Below, in pieces: positions 1 to 8,497 of a stretch of DNA of 64,000 nucleotides. Where the stretch lies: NCBI RefSeq assembly GCF_001442805.1, contig NZ_CP011131.1, forward strand, positions 5,580,001-5,644,000. The letters run 5' to 3'. Positions within the stretch are counted from its first letter, which is position 1; each line of letters opens with the position of its first letter. This stretch comes from Lysobacter gummosus (GTDB lineage: Bacteria; Pseudomonadota; Gammaproteobacteria; Xanthomonadales; Xanthomonadaceae). A program made the position numbers and the translations under genes. The notes beneath the pieces are model-generated. The model searched no databases, had not been told where the DNA came from, and saw only the letters and a program-made list of their open reading frames with translations.

Positions 1-1410
1 CACGCGCTGCACTCGGGCCTGAGCGACGGCGAGCGCGCCCGCACCTGGGCCGCGTTCGCGCGGGGCGAGGCGCGGGTCGCGGTCGGCACCCGCTCGGCGG
101 TGTTCCTGCCGCTGCGCGAGCCGGGCCTGATCGTCATCGACGAAGAACACGACGGCAGCTTCAAGCAGCTCGACGGCATCCGCTACCACGCCCGCGACTT
201 CGCCCTGGTCCGGGCCAAGGCCCTGGACGTGCCGGTGCTGCTGGGCAGCGCCACGCCGTCGCTGGAGTCGCTGCGCAACGCCCAGGCCGGGCGCTACGGC
301 CACCTGCACCTCAAGCGCCGCGCCGGCCAGGCGCAGCCGCCGCGGGTGCGCGTGCTAGACGTGCGCAAGCGGCCGCTGCAGGCCGGGCTGTCGCCGGAAC
401 TCATCGAACGCATCCACGCCGAGCTGCGCGCCGGCGGCCAGGTGCTGGTGTTCAAGAACCGGCGCGGCTACGCCCCGGTGCTGCTGTGCCACGACTGCGG
501 CTGGACCGCGCACTGCCCGCGCTGCAGCACCCCGCTCAAGGGCACGCCGATGACCGTGCACGCCGGCGGCCGCCGTCTGCAGTGCCATCACTGCGGCACG
601 CGCCGGCCGGCGCCCGACGCCTGCCCGGATTGCGGCGGCCTGGCCCTGCAATCGCAGGGCGCCGGCACCGAGCGCATCGAGGAATCGCTGGCGGCGCGCT
701 TCCCGGAGTTTCCGGTGCTGCGCATCGATCGCGGCAGCACGCAAAAGCGCGACGCTCTGGAAAATCTGCTGAAGGAATTCGGCACCACACCGGGCGTGCT
801 GGTCGGCACCCAGATGCTCGCCAAGGGCCACGATCTGCCCAACCTGACCCTGGTCGCGGTGGTCGGCATCGACGAAGGCTTGTTCAGCGCCGACTTCCGC
901 GCCCGCGAAAAACTCGCGCAGTTGCTGATCCAGGTCGCCGGCCGCGCCGGCCGCGCGGACAAGCTCGGCGAAGTAATTCTGCAAACCCATCACCCCGAAC
1001 ACGAACTGCTGCACACGCTGCTGTCGGGCGGCTATCCGGCCTTCGCCGAAGTCGAACTGGCGCAGCGCGAAGCCGCGGGGTTTCCGCCGTTCGCGCACAT
1101 GGCGCTGATCCGCGCCGAGGCGCAGCAGGTGGAAACGGCCAATGCCTTCCTGGCGCTGGCGCGGCGCGAATTCGAAGCCGTCGCCGCGCAACGCGCGGGC
1201 GCCGCCCGCACCACGCTGGAGGTCAACGGCCCGGTGCCCGCGCCGATGCCGCGACGCGCCGGTTATCTGCGCGCGCAGCTGATCCTGTCGGCACCGCAGC
1301 GGCCGGAACTGCACGCAGCGCTCGATGCGGCGCTGCCGGCGATCTACGCCGCGCCGGAAGCGCGCAAGGTACGCTGGTCGCTGGATGTGGATCCGGCCGA
1401 TCTGTACTGA
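1..1410 (+). CDS. priA: Primosomal protein N' (PriA helicase), 3' part
   Basis: The reading frame is open from the window edge, so the start and the N-terminal DNA-binding part are missing. PriA is a superfamily 2 3'-5' helicase that restarts stalled replication forks. Visible are the Walker B motif DEEH near nt 140, the SATPSLES helicase motif near nt 250, two pairs of CxxC zinc knuckles between nt 485 and 640 (CHDCG, CPRC, CHHC, CPDC), which are typical of PriA, and motifs V/VI (GTQMLAKGHD, then QVAGRAGR) near nt 815-955. The C-terminal PriA domain ends normally with a TGA stop. The next gene is convergent. The frame is intact and the identification is secure. Confidence 0.96.
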   Translation, partial: HALHSGLSDGERARTWAAFARGEARVAVGTRSAVFLPLREPGLIVIDEEHDGSFKQLDGIRYHARDFALVRAKALDVPVLLGSATPSLESLRNAQAGRYGHLHLKRRAGQAQPPRVRVLDVRKRPLQAGLSPELIERIHAELRAGGQVLVFKNRRGYAPVLLCHDCGWTAHCPRCSTPLKGTPMTVHAGGRRLQCHHCGTRRPAPDACPDCGGLALQSQGAGTERIEESLAARFPEFPVLRIDRGSTQKRDALENLLKEFGTTPGVLVGTQMLAKGHDLPNLTLVAVVGIDEGLFSADFRAREKLAQLLIQVAGRAGRADKLGEVILQTHHPEHELLHTLLSGGYPAFAEVELAQREAAGFPPFAHMALIRAEAQQVETANAFLALARREFEAVAAQRAGAARTTLEVNGPVPAPMPRRAGYLRAQLILSAPQRPELHAALDAALPAIYAAPEARKVRWSLDVDPADLY

Positions 1411-1452
1411 ACGCTCCGGCGCGAGCGGTGCGGGCCGGGCCGCCGCGGATCG

Positions 1453-1899
1453 TCAGCGGATGTCGATCCGCAACGAGAACTTCGACAAGGTGCCGCGACG
1501 CGCGGCGGCGCGGGGCTGGTAGACCTGGATGCGGTATTCGCCATCGGCCGGCAAGCGCGCGCTGTACACGGCGCCGGACTTATCGGAGCTCGTCTCCACC
1601 GCCAGCGCCTCGCGCGCCTCGGCGGACACGCCCGCGGCGCGCGGCGGATACACGTTGAGATTGGCGTTGCTGCTGCCCGACAAGCTCGCGCGCAGGCTCT
1701 GGCCGGCGCGAGCCGCGACCAGGTACTCCATCGAGTCGTAGCCCTTGATCGCGCCTTTCACCGTAGCGCCGGTCGTGCCCTTGGCGAACGTCACCGGCAC
1801 GGTGGTGACCTGGTCGGCGGCGCAGACCGCGCCGGCGGCCAGGCCCAGCGACAGCGCGAAGACGGCGGTTCGAGCGAAACAGAGAAAGAGCGAGGGCAT
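1453..1899 (-). CDS. Small secreted protein, g-type lysozyme inhibitor-like
   Basis: A 148-residue protein starting at the ATG that opens MPSLFLCFARTAVFALSLG; longer upstream frames are non-coding by composition. An N-terminal signal peptide with a probable cut after VCA (around residue 27) sends it to the periplasm. The mature part is a compact beta-rich domain with phrases such as FAKGTTGATVKG, YLVAARAGQSL, LPADGEYRIQVYQ and RAAARRG near the C terminus. From memory this layout resembles periplasmic proteins annotated as inhibitors of g-type lysozyme, which protect peptidoglycan from host or phage lysozymes. The secretion call is firm; the inhibitor function is family inference. It is convergent with priA. 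Confidence 0.6.
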   Translation of the reverse strand: MPSLFLCFARTAVFALSLGLAAGAVCAADQVTTVPVTFAKGTTGATVKGAIKGYDSMEYLVAARAGQSLRASLSGSSNANLNVYPPRAAGVSAEAREALAVETSSDKSGAVYSARLPADGEYRIQVYQPRAAARRGTLSKFSLRIDIR

Positions 1900-2190
1900 G
1901 CGCGGGCTCGTTGGCGAGGAGGGAACTACGTGGAATCTAGCGCGGTTCGCGCCGCATGGGCCAAGCAACGGCGCGCGTTCGCGCGGATTTTTGTGGCGGC
2001 ACCGGCGCGCGCCGGGTCGCCACACATCTTTCGCATGCATTCGATCCACACGGACTGCCGCAAAAATACGATCGCCTGGCACCGCGCGTCCGAATCGCGT
2101 GCGGGATGCCACGCCCTGGCTCGTCTTGAACCCGGGCAAGCCTGCCCGTCCCGCGCGACCGCGCTCCATCGAGTTCATCCAAGGAAAGCC

Positions 2191-2832
2191 ATGAACCCCA
2201 CACGCATCCGCATCGCCCTGGGCTTGGCCCTTGTCGCCGTCCCCGTTGCTCAAGCCGCCGACTTCGCCGCCTGCTTCAGCCTCAAGCCCGGCCTCGCCTA
2301 CGAAATGAACGACAGCAAGATCCGCATCGTGCGCGAGCGTTTCGGCGATCGCGACGCGATCGCGCTGGTCACCAGCGGCGGCGGGGTCAAGACCTCGACC
2401 TATTACGATCCCGACGGGCGCGCCCTGCTCGGCAGCGTGCAGTACGGCATCGCCGCGCTCGGCGGCGACGCCTCCGCGCCGGTCATCACCGAGCGCTACA
2501 CCCAGACGCCGGAGTTCCCCGCCAAGGCCAAGCCCGGCGACAAGTTCAAGCTGCACGGCGCCGGCAAGCGCACGCTGCACAACGAGGACAGCGTCGAAGA
2601 CTTGAACTATCCGGGTTTCGGCGACTTCACTTTCGTCGGCTTCGAAGACCTGGAATTGCCGGTGGATTTCACTCCGCGCACGTTCTCCGGCACCTGCCAC
2701 CTGAAGGCCGGCGACGCCGAGAGCTCGGCCGAATTCTGGTACGCGCCGGGTTTCGGCCTGATCAAGTTCGTCCGCTATCAGGGCAAGGAAACGCTCTTCT
2801 CGCAGCAGTTGGAAAGCATCGCCACCGAGTGA
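2191..2832 (+). CDS. Secreted protein of unknown function
   Basis: A 213-residue protein. The start ATG follows AAGGAAAG with good spacing and begins a clean signal peptide (MNPTRIRIALGLALVAVPVAQA, cut after AQA), so the product is likely periplasmic. The mature chain is rich in beta-type phrases (TSTYYDPDGRALLGSVQYG, YTQTPEFPAKAKPGDKF, EFWYAPGFGLIKFVRYQGK) and has only two cysteines. I recognise no family. The motif of a final apparent strand on an outer-surface-like sheet resembles small lipocalin- or DUF-type periplasmic proteins, but this is not evidence of function. It is convergent with the NYN-domain gene downstream. Confidence 0.8.
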   Translation: MNPTRIRIALGLALVAVPVAQAADFAACFSLKPGLAYEMNDSKIRIVRERFGDRDAIALVTSGGGVKTSTYYDPDGRALLGSVQYGIAALGGDASAPVITERYTQTPEFPAKAKPGDKFKLHGAGKRTLHNEDSVEDLNYPGFGDFTFVGFEDLELPVDFTPRTFSGTCHLKAGDAESSAEFWYAPGFGLIKFVRYQGKETLFSQQLESIATE

Positions 2833-2855
2833 GTTCGCGCGGGCTTCGATGCGCA

Positions 2856-2885
2856 AGCGGCCACGTGGACGCGGCCGCTAGCTTT
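2856..2885 (+). terminator. Possible intrinsic terminator between convergent genes
   Basis: A 7-bp inverted repeat (AGCGGCC and GGCCGCT) separated by about 10 nt and followed by AGCTTTT on the plus strand, 24 nt after the stop of the secreted-protein gene. Its right arm overlaps the stop codon of the opposing gene. The U-tract is short, so this is tentative. Confidence 0.35.
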
Positions 2886-3699
2886 TCGGCTTGACCTTGG
2901 GCTTGCTCGCGCCGGCAGGCGCCGCTGCCGGCGCGGCCGCCGCAGGCTTCGCGCCGCCCTTGGGCTTGTCGCGAATCCACACGATCTGATTGTCGCGCCG
3001 GGTCTCGAACAGGCCGATCGCCTCGATCAGATCGCTGAGCTTGCGGTAGCCGTAGTTGCGCGAATCGAACGAGGCCTGATTGGCGATCTGATGCCCGACC
3101 GCGCCCAGATGCGACCAGCCGTCGTCGCCGCTGACCGCTTCCACCGCGCGCCGCAGCATCAGCACCAGACGGGTGTCGCTGCGCAGTTCCTTGGCGCTGC
3201 GCGGCTGAGTGGTCGCACTGGCGGCTTCGTCGGCGCCGGCGTCCTCGCTGGGCGGCTGGCCCAGGCCTTCGACGTAGGTGAATTTCGAGCAGGCGTTGAC
3301 GAAGGGCTCGGGCGTTTTCTTTTCGCCGAAGCCGTACACCTTCACCCCTTCGGTCAGCAGCCGCATCACCAGCGGAGTGAAGTCGGCATCGCTGGAGACG
3401 ATGGCGAAGCCGTCGAGGTTGCGCGCGTACATCAGGTCCATCGCATCGATGACCATCGCCATGTCCGATGCGTTCTTGCCCTTGCTGTAGGCGAACTGCT
3501 GGATCGGCCGGATCGCGTATTCGTGCAACACCGCTTCCCAGCTCTTGAGCCCGGGGCTTTTCCAGTTGCCGTAGGCGCGGCGCACGTTGGCCACGCCGAA
3601 GCGCGCCACCTCGGCCAGGATCACGTCGATCTTCGCCGCCGGCGCGTTGTCGGCGTCGATCAGCAGGGCGATGCGTTTTTCTTCTGCGGCGGCGGCCAT
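2878..3699 (-). CDS. NYN domain protein with C-terminal LOTUS/OST-HTH domain
   Basis: A 273-residue protein starting at MAAAAEEKR; the longer frame back to 3801 lacks a convincing start. Residues about 8-145 form a NYN (PIN-like ribonuclease) domain of the LabA type: the acidic metal-binding positions are visible in LLIDADNAP, NASDMAMVIDAMD and IVSSDADFTPLV. Residues about 170-245 look like an OST-HTH/LOTUS RNA-binding domain (WSHLGAVG, YRKLSDLIEAIG, FETRR). The tail is rich in Ala, Pro and Lys. Proteins of this architecture are thought to be RNA nucleases, cytoplasmic and of unclear target. The catalytic aspartates are all present. The gene is divergent from tal, with about 165 nt between the two starts. 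Confidence 0.88.
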   Translation of the reverse strand: MAAAAEEKRIALLIDADNAPAAKIDVILAEVARFGVANVRRAYGNWKSPGLKSWEAVLHEYAIRPIQQFAYSKGKNASDMAMVIDAMDLMYARNLDGFAIVSSDADFTPLVMRLLTEGVKVYGFGEKKTPEPFVNACSKFTYVEGLGQPPSEDAGADEAASATTQPRSAKELRSDTRLVLMLRRAVEAVSGDDGWSHLGAVGHQIANQASFDSRNYGYRKLSDLIEAIGLFETRRDNQIVWIRDKPKGGAKPAAAAPAAAPAGASKPKVKPKS

Positions 3700-3864
3700 G
3701 CGATCGCTCCGTGCCGGCCGCCCGGGCTCGGAGCGGCCTTGTCGCGGCCAGCCTAGCGCAACCGCGGGCGCGGCGCGTGGCAGAAGATAGGACGGCTTCA
3801 TGACGGGCTAACCCCGATGCGGGACAATGGCCGCGAATCCAACGACGAAAAGAAACTCTCCCCC

Positions 3865-4815
3865 ATGAGCCAACTCGAACAACTGCGCGAACTGTCCGCC
3901 GTGGTCGCCGATACCGGCGACATCGAAGCCATCGCCCGCTTCCGCCCGCTGGACGCGACCACCAACCCCTCGCTGCTGCTCAAGGCCGCCAGCCTGCCGG
4001 CCTACGCGCCGCTGATCGACGCCGCCATCGCCGGCGCCCAGGGCGAGGACGAAGCCGCCCGCGTCGGCGACGCCGGCCTGCGTCTGGCGGTCGCCATCGG
4101 CGGCGAAATCCTCAAGCTGATTCCCGGCCGCGTCTCCACCGAAGTCGACGCGCGCCTGAGTTTCGACACCCAGGCCACGCTGGCCCAGGCCCATCGCATC
4201 GTCGAACTCTACGAGCGCGCCGGCATCGGCCGCGAGCGCCTGCTGATCAAGGTCGCCTCGACCTGGGAAGGCATCCGCGCCGCCGAGCAACTCGAGCGCG
4301 AAGGCATCCACTGCAATCTCACCCTGCTGTTTTCCTTCGCCCAGGCGGTGGCCTGCGCCGAAGCCGGCGTGTACCTGATCTCGCCCTTCGTCGGCCGCAT
4401 CCTCGACTGGCATCTGGCCAACGGCATGGCCAAGCCGGCGACGCCGCAGGACGATCCGGGCGTGCAGTCGGTCACCCGCATCTGGCAGTACTACAAGCGC
4501 CACGGCTACGGCACCGTGGTCATGGGCGCCAGCTTCCGCAACACCGGGCAGGTGCTGGCGCTGGCCGGTTGCGACCGTTTGACGATCTCGCCGGAACTGC
4601 TCGGCGAACTCGAAGCCAATTCCGGCGACGTGCCGCGCGCGCTCAACGACGACGGCCAGCGCGGCAAGCCCGAGGCGCCGCTGAGCGAAGCCGCGTTCCG
4701 CTGGCAGCACAACGAAGACGCGATGGCCACCGACAAGCTCGCCGACGGCATCCGCCGCTTCGCCGCCGATCAACGCAAGCTGGAAGATCAGCTTGCGCAA
4801 CGCATGCGCGGCTGA
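3865..4815 (+). CDS. tal: Transaldolase
   Basis: A 316-residue class I transaldolase of the TalB length. It transfers a dihydroxyacetone unit between sugar phosphates in the non-oxidative pentose phosphate pathway, in the cytoplasm. The active-site segment DATTNPSLL is at residues 30-38 and the Schiff-base lysine is in [12 protein letters not shown] (Lys129, equivalent to Lys132 of E. coli TalB). The start MSQLEQL is the one that gives the family length; an in-frame ATG at 3817 would add 16 unusual residues. ndh follows 10 nt after the stop, so the two are probably cotranscribed. Confidence 0.96.
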   Translation: MSQLEQLRELSAVVADTGDIEAIARFRPLDATTNPSLLLKAASLPAYAPLIDAAIAGAQGEDEAARVGDAGLRLAVAIGGEILKLIPGRVSTEVDARLSFDTQATLAQAHRIVELYERAGIGRERLLIKVASTWEGIRAAEQLEREGIHCNLTLLFSFAQAVACAEAGVYLISPFVGRILDWHLANGMAKPATPQDDPGVQSVTRIWQYYKRHGYGTVVMGASFRNTGQVLALAGCDRLTISPELLGELEANSGDVPRALNDDGQRGKPEAPLSEAAFRWQHNEDAMATDKLADGIRRFAADQRKLEDQLAQRMRG

Positions 4816-4825
4816 GGACACGGCG

Positions 4826-6103
4826 ATGAACGATCCGCGCAAGCACGTCGTCATCGTAGGCGGCGGGTTCGGCGGTTTGTGGGCGACGCGCGCGCTGGCC
4901 TCGGCCGATGTGCGCATCACCCTGATCGACCGCCGCAACCACCATCTGTTCCAACCCCTGCTGTATCAGGTCGCCACCGCCGGATTGTCGGCGCCGGACA
5001 TCGCAGCGCCGCTGCGCCACATCCTGCGCAATCAAGCCAACGTGGAAGTGCGGCTGGGCGAGGTGACCGGCATCGACGCCGGCGCGCGCAACGTCTCGCT
5101 CGCCGATGGCGAGGTGGTGGCCTACGACTATCTGCTGCTGGCCAGCGGCGCCACCCACGCCTACTTCGGCCATGACGAATGGGCCGACGACGCGCCGGGC
5201 CTGAAAACCCTCGACGACGCGCTGCACATCCGCCGCCGCGTGTTGCTGGCGTTCGAACGCGCGGAAGCGGCCGAGAGCGAAGAAGAACGTTCGGCGTGGC
5301 TGCATTTCGCCGTGGTCGGCGGCGGCCCGACCGGGGTCGAACTGGCCGGCACGCTGGCGGAGATTTCGCGCAAGACCTTGCGCCGCGAGTTCCGCCGCAT
5401 CGATCCGGCGCAGGCGCGCGTGCGCCTGATCGAAGCCGGCCCGCGCGTGCTGTCGAGTTTTCCCGAGTCGCTGTCGGAGAAAGCGCGCGCGCAGCTGCAG
5501 CGGCTGGGCGTGGAAGTCTCCACCGGCACGCCGGTGGCTTCGATTAATGGCGAGGGCTACATGCTCGGGGCCGAATTCGTGCCGGCGCGCACGGTGCTGT
5601 GGGCCGCCGGCGTGGCCGCGTCCAGGCTCGGCGCCCTGCTCGACGCGCCGCGCGATCGCGCCGGCCGCGTGCAGGTCGCGCCCGACCTCAGCGTGCCCGG
5701 GCATCCGGAGATTTTCGTCGCCGGCGATCTGGCCGCCATCCAACAGGCCAACGGCCAACCGGTGCCCGGCGTCGCGCCCGGCGCCAAGCAGATGGGCAGC
5801 TACGTCGCGCGCGCGATCCGCGCACGCCTGGCCGGGCGCACGCTGGAGCCGTTCCGCTACATCGATTACGGCAATCTGGCGACGATCGGCCGGCGCGCGG
5901 CGGTGGTGGATCTGCGCGGGCTGAAGTTCTCCGGCTTCCTGGCCTGGGCGTTCTGGCTGGCCGCGCACGTGTTCTTCCTGATCGGCTTCCGCAACCGCCT
6001 GATCGTGATGCTCAACTGGTCGTGGGCGTATTTCACGTACCAACGCCACGCGCGGATCATTTTCGGCGGCCGCGCCGAAGCCGACGACGCGGCCTCGCAC
6101 TGA
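4826..6103 (+). CDS. ndh: Type II NADH:quinone oxidoreductase
   Basis: A 425-residue flavoprotein that passes electrons from NADH to quinone without pumping protons, at the inner face of the cytoplasmic membrane. Two Rossmann motifs are clear: GGGFGGLW at residues 11-18 for FAD and VVGGGPTGVELAG near residue 170 for NADH. The FAD-closing segment PEIFVAGDLA and the quinone-site phrase GAKQMGSYVARAI follow. Near the C terminus a hydrophobic stretch (FLAWAFWLAAHVFFLIGF) fits the membrane-anchoring region. The gene is 10 nt downstream of tal. All expected motifs are intact. Confidence 0.94.
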   Translation: MNDPRKHVVIVGGGFGGLWATRALASADVRITLIDRRNHHLFQPLLYQVATAGLSAPDIAAPLRHILRNQANVEVRLGEVTGIDAGARNVSLADGEVVAYDYLLLASGATHAYFGHDEWADDAPGLKTLDDALHIRRRVLLAFERAEAAESEEERSAWLHFAVVGGGPTGVELAGTLAEISRKTLRREFRRIDPAQARVRLIEAGPRVLSSFPESLSEKARAQLQRLGVEVSTGTPVASINGEGYMLGAEFVPARTVLWAAGVAASRLGALLDAPRDRAGRVQVAPDLSVPGHPEIFVAGDLAAIQQANGQPVPGVAPGAKQMGSYVARAIRARLAGRTLEPFRYIDYGNLATIGRRAAVVDLRGLKFSGFLAWAFWLAAHVFFLIGFRNRLIVMLNWSWAYFTYQRHARIIFGGRAEADDAASH

Positions 6104-6146
6104 GCGGCCGGATCGATCGGGAAACGCCACGGTCGCACTGAAAACA

Positions 6147-6172
6147 GCCGGGGCGCCATGCGGCGCCCCGGC
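6147..6172 (-). terminator. Strong hairpin terminator between ndh and the DUF1203 gene
   Basis: A perfect 11-bp stem (GCCGGGGCGCC and its complement) with a 4-nt loop. Read on the minus strand it is followed by TGTTTTC and lies 26 nt past the stop of the DUF1203 gene. On the plus strand it lies about 45 nt past ndh with a poorer T-run, so it may act in both directions. Confidence 0.75.
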
Positions 6173-6197
6173 TTCGCATCGATGCGACGAAGATCGC

Positions 6198-6665
6198 TTA
6201 AGCGCGCGCGATCGCGCACAGGAAGCAGCCGGTGCGCGCGTTGTGCGCATGCACCGTCGCCACGGCCGGATCGGCCATCACCTCGGCCAGCGCGGCATCG
6301 GCGTCGGCGCCGTCCAGCGTGCGCGCCGCGAGCATCCAGCCGTCGCCGTCGTAAGCGCGCAGCGACAGATAGCGGGTGCGCAGCATCGGCGGCAGTTCGT
6401 CTTCGAAATGCATCGCGCGCGCCGCGGCTTCGCGCACGTAGATCGGGCCGCTGGCGCGATACGGGCCGTCGGTGTGATGTTCGTAAGTCAGCAGCAGCAG
6501 GGTTTCGCCGGGCGCGGCGTTGGCCAGCGAAACCCGGCACGGATAACCGGTCGGGCTGTCGGCGACGACCCGGCGCATGCCGTGCGCGTGCAGGCTGGCG
6601 TCGTCGAGCGCGAACAGCGGGGCGAAGGGTTCCGGCGCGAGGCCGTCGATGCGATAGGTGTTCAT
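6198..6665 (-). CDS. DUF1203 family protein
   Basis: A 155-residue protein starting at MNTYRIDGL; upstream in-frame extension is not protein-like. It matches what I recall of the DUF1203 family: an N-terminal segment with GMRRVVADSPTGYPCRVSL, then GETLLLLTYEHH and SGPIYVRE in the middle, and a C-terminal VHAHNARTGCFLCAIAR. The conserved cysteine, histidine and asparagine positions are present, but the biochemical function of the family is not known. A terminator lies just downstream. The gene is monocistronic, and its neighbour rpoH is transcribed in the same direction with its own terminator between. Confidence 0.85.
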   Translation of the reverse strand: MNTYRIDGLAPEPFAPLFALDDASLHAHGMRRVVADSPTGYPCRVSLANAAPGETLLLLTYEHHTDGPYRASGPIYVREAAARAMHFEDELPPMLRTRYLSLRAYDGDGWMLAARTLDGADADAALAEVMADPAVATVHAHNARTGCFLCAIARA

Positions 6666-6851
6666 GGCGACTCCGAATGGAAATTCGCCTGCACGATAGG
6701 GCCGCGGGAGTCGCGACGATATCCGCGTCTTGCGGTCGATTGGGGGCATGTATTCGCTGCCGTGAAGACGGGCTGGGCATAGAGCGCTGGTTCGGCGCGA
6801 TGGCCGCGGATTCGCGCGGTGCGATCGGATCGGGCGGATGAATTCGCGCGC

Positions 6852-6884
6852 GGAAAAACAAACGGCCCGGTTTCCCGGGCCGTT
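6852..6884 (-). terminator. Intrinsic terminator of rpoH
   Basis: A perfect 10-bp stem (AACGGCCCGG and CCGGGCCGTT). On the minus strand the loop is GAAA, a stable GNRA tetraloop, and the stem is followed by TGTTTTTC. It sits 29 nt after the rpoH stop. A textbook rho-independent terminator. Confidence 0.9.
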
Positions 6885-6912
6885 GAGTCGCAGCGCGTTG
6901 TACGCAGCTTCG

Positions 6913-7791
<879 letters not shown>

Positions 7792-7801
7792 GGCAGCGAT
7801 C

Positions 7802-7828
7802 TTAGCAGTCGGCCTATAGGAGTGCTAA
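7802..7828 (-). promoter_or_regulatory. CIRCE element (HrcA operator) in the rpoH leader
   Basis: The plus strand reads TTAGCAGTC, nine bases, then GAGTGCTAA. The CIRCE consensus is TTAGCACTC-N9-GAGTGCTAA, so 17 of 18 positions match with exact spacing. It ends 10 nt before the rpoH ATG. Upstream on the minus strand, GAACTT (7843 to 7838) followed 16 nt later by TCCTA could be a weak sigma-E-type promoter overlapping the element; that part is only a suggestion. Confidence 0.85.
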
Positions 7829-8497
7829 AGCGAGGGGAAGTTCACTGTGTTGCGGCATTAGAACGTCGGAACTGCGAACTCGTGACGGCGGGTAGCGTCG
7901 TCGCGCGTCGGCGCCGCGGGAATCGGATGCTTCAACGATGTGCATCCTGCTCCGACTGGATGAATTTAAAATTATTCCGCGAAAACAATGAGTTAATGTT
8001 GCGATGACGGAGCAGCCGGATCACGGCCCGCCTCCGTCCGAGTGGCATTGGACGCGGATTCGTGCCGCATCCGGCCGCCGGTTTCATCGCAAGCCCATCT
8101 GAGACCACTCTTCGCGGGCCGAAGTTCCAGCCGACACCGGGGCTCCGTTCAGGTGGCGCGGCCGCCCGGGACAAACGTGCCGCTCGTCGAAGCCGCGGGC
8201 GATCGCCGGAGCAAGCCGTGGCAGGCGGGTCCGAACGCATGCACGGCAACGCATCTGCGCACCTTCCGCATGCCTGGACACGACTTGCGAATCGGTCAGC
8301 CCGATCCGTGCAAATCGCTGGCCCGCAGTCGCCAAAACCGCCTAGGCCGTGCGAGCGTTCTCGCAGAATCAGTAAGATAGAGAAGCTCATCACAAATTTT
8401 TAATGTTTCCCGCCACGCCGACCGGTTGCGACTCGGGCTCGGACTGCGCGTAGTGGACGGGCCGGCCGCCTCGGGCCGGCGTACGACGGGGAACGAC
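7829..8497. other. Divergent intergenic region between rpoH and the TonB receptor
   Basis: About 670 nt without a convincing gene. It must hold the rpoH promoter on the left and the receptor promoter on the right. Two AT-rich patches are visible, 7960-8005 and 8370-8410 (the latter 90-130 nt before the receptor start). Short frames here have no ribosome-binding site and an arginine-rich composition typical of non-coding GC-rich DNA. I see no RNA gene or clear operator other than the CIRCE element. Confidence 0.5.
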
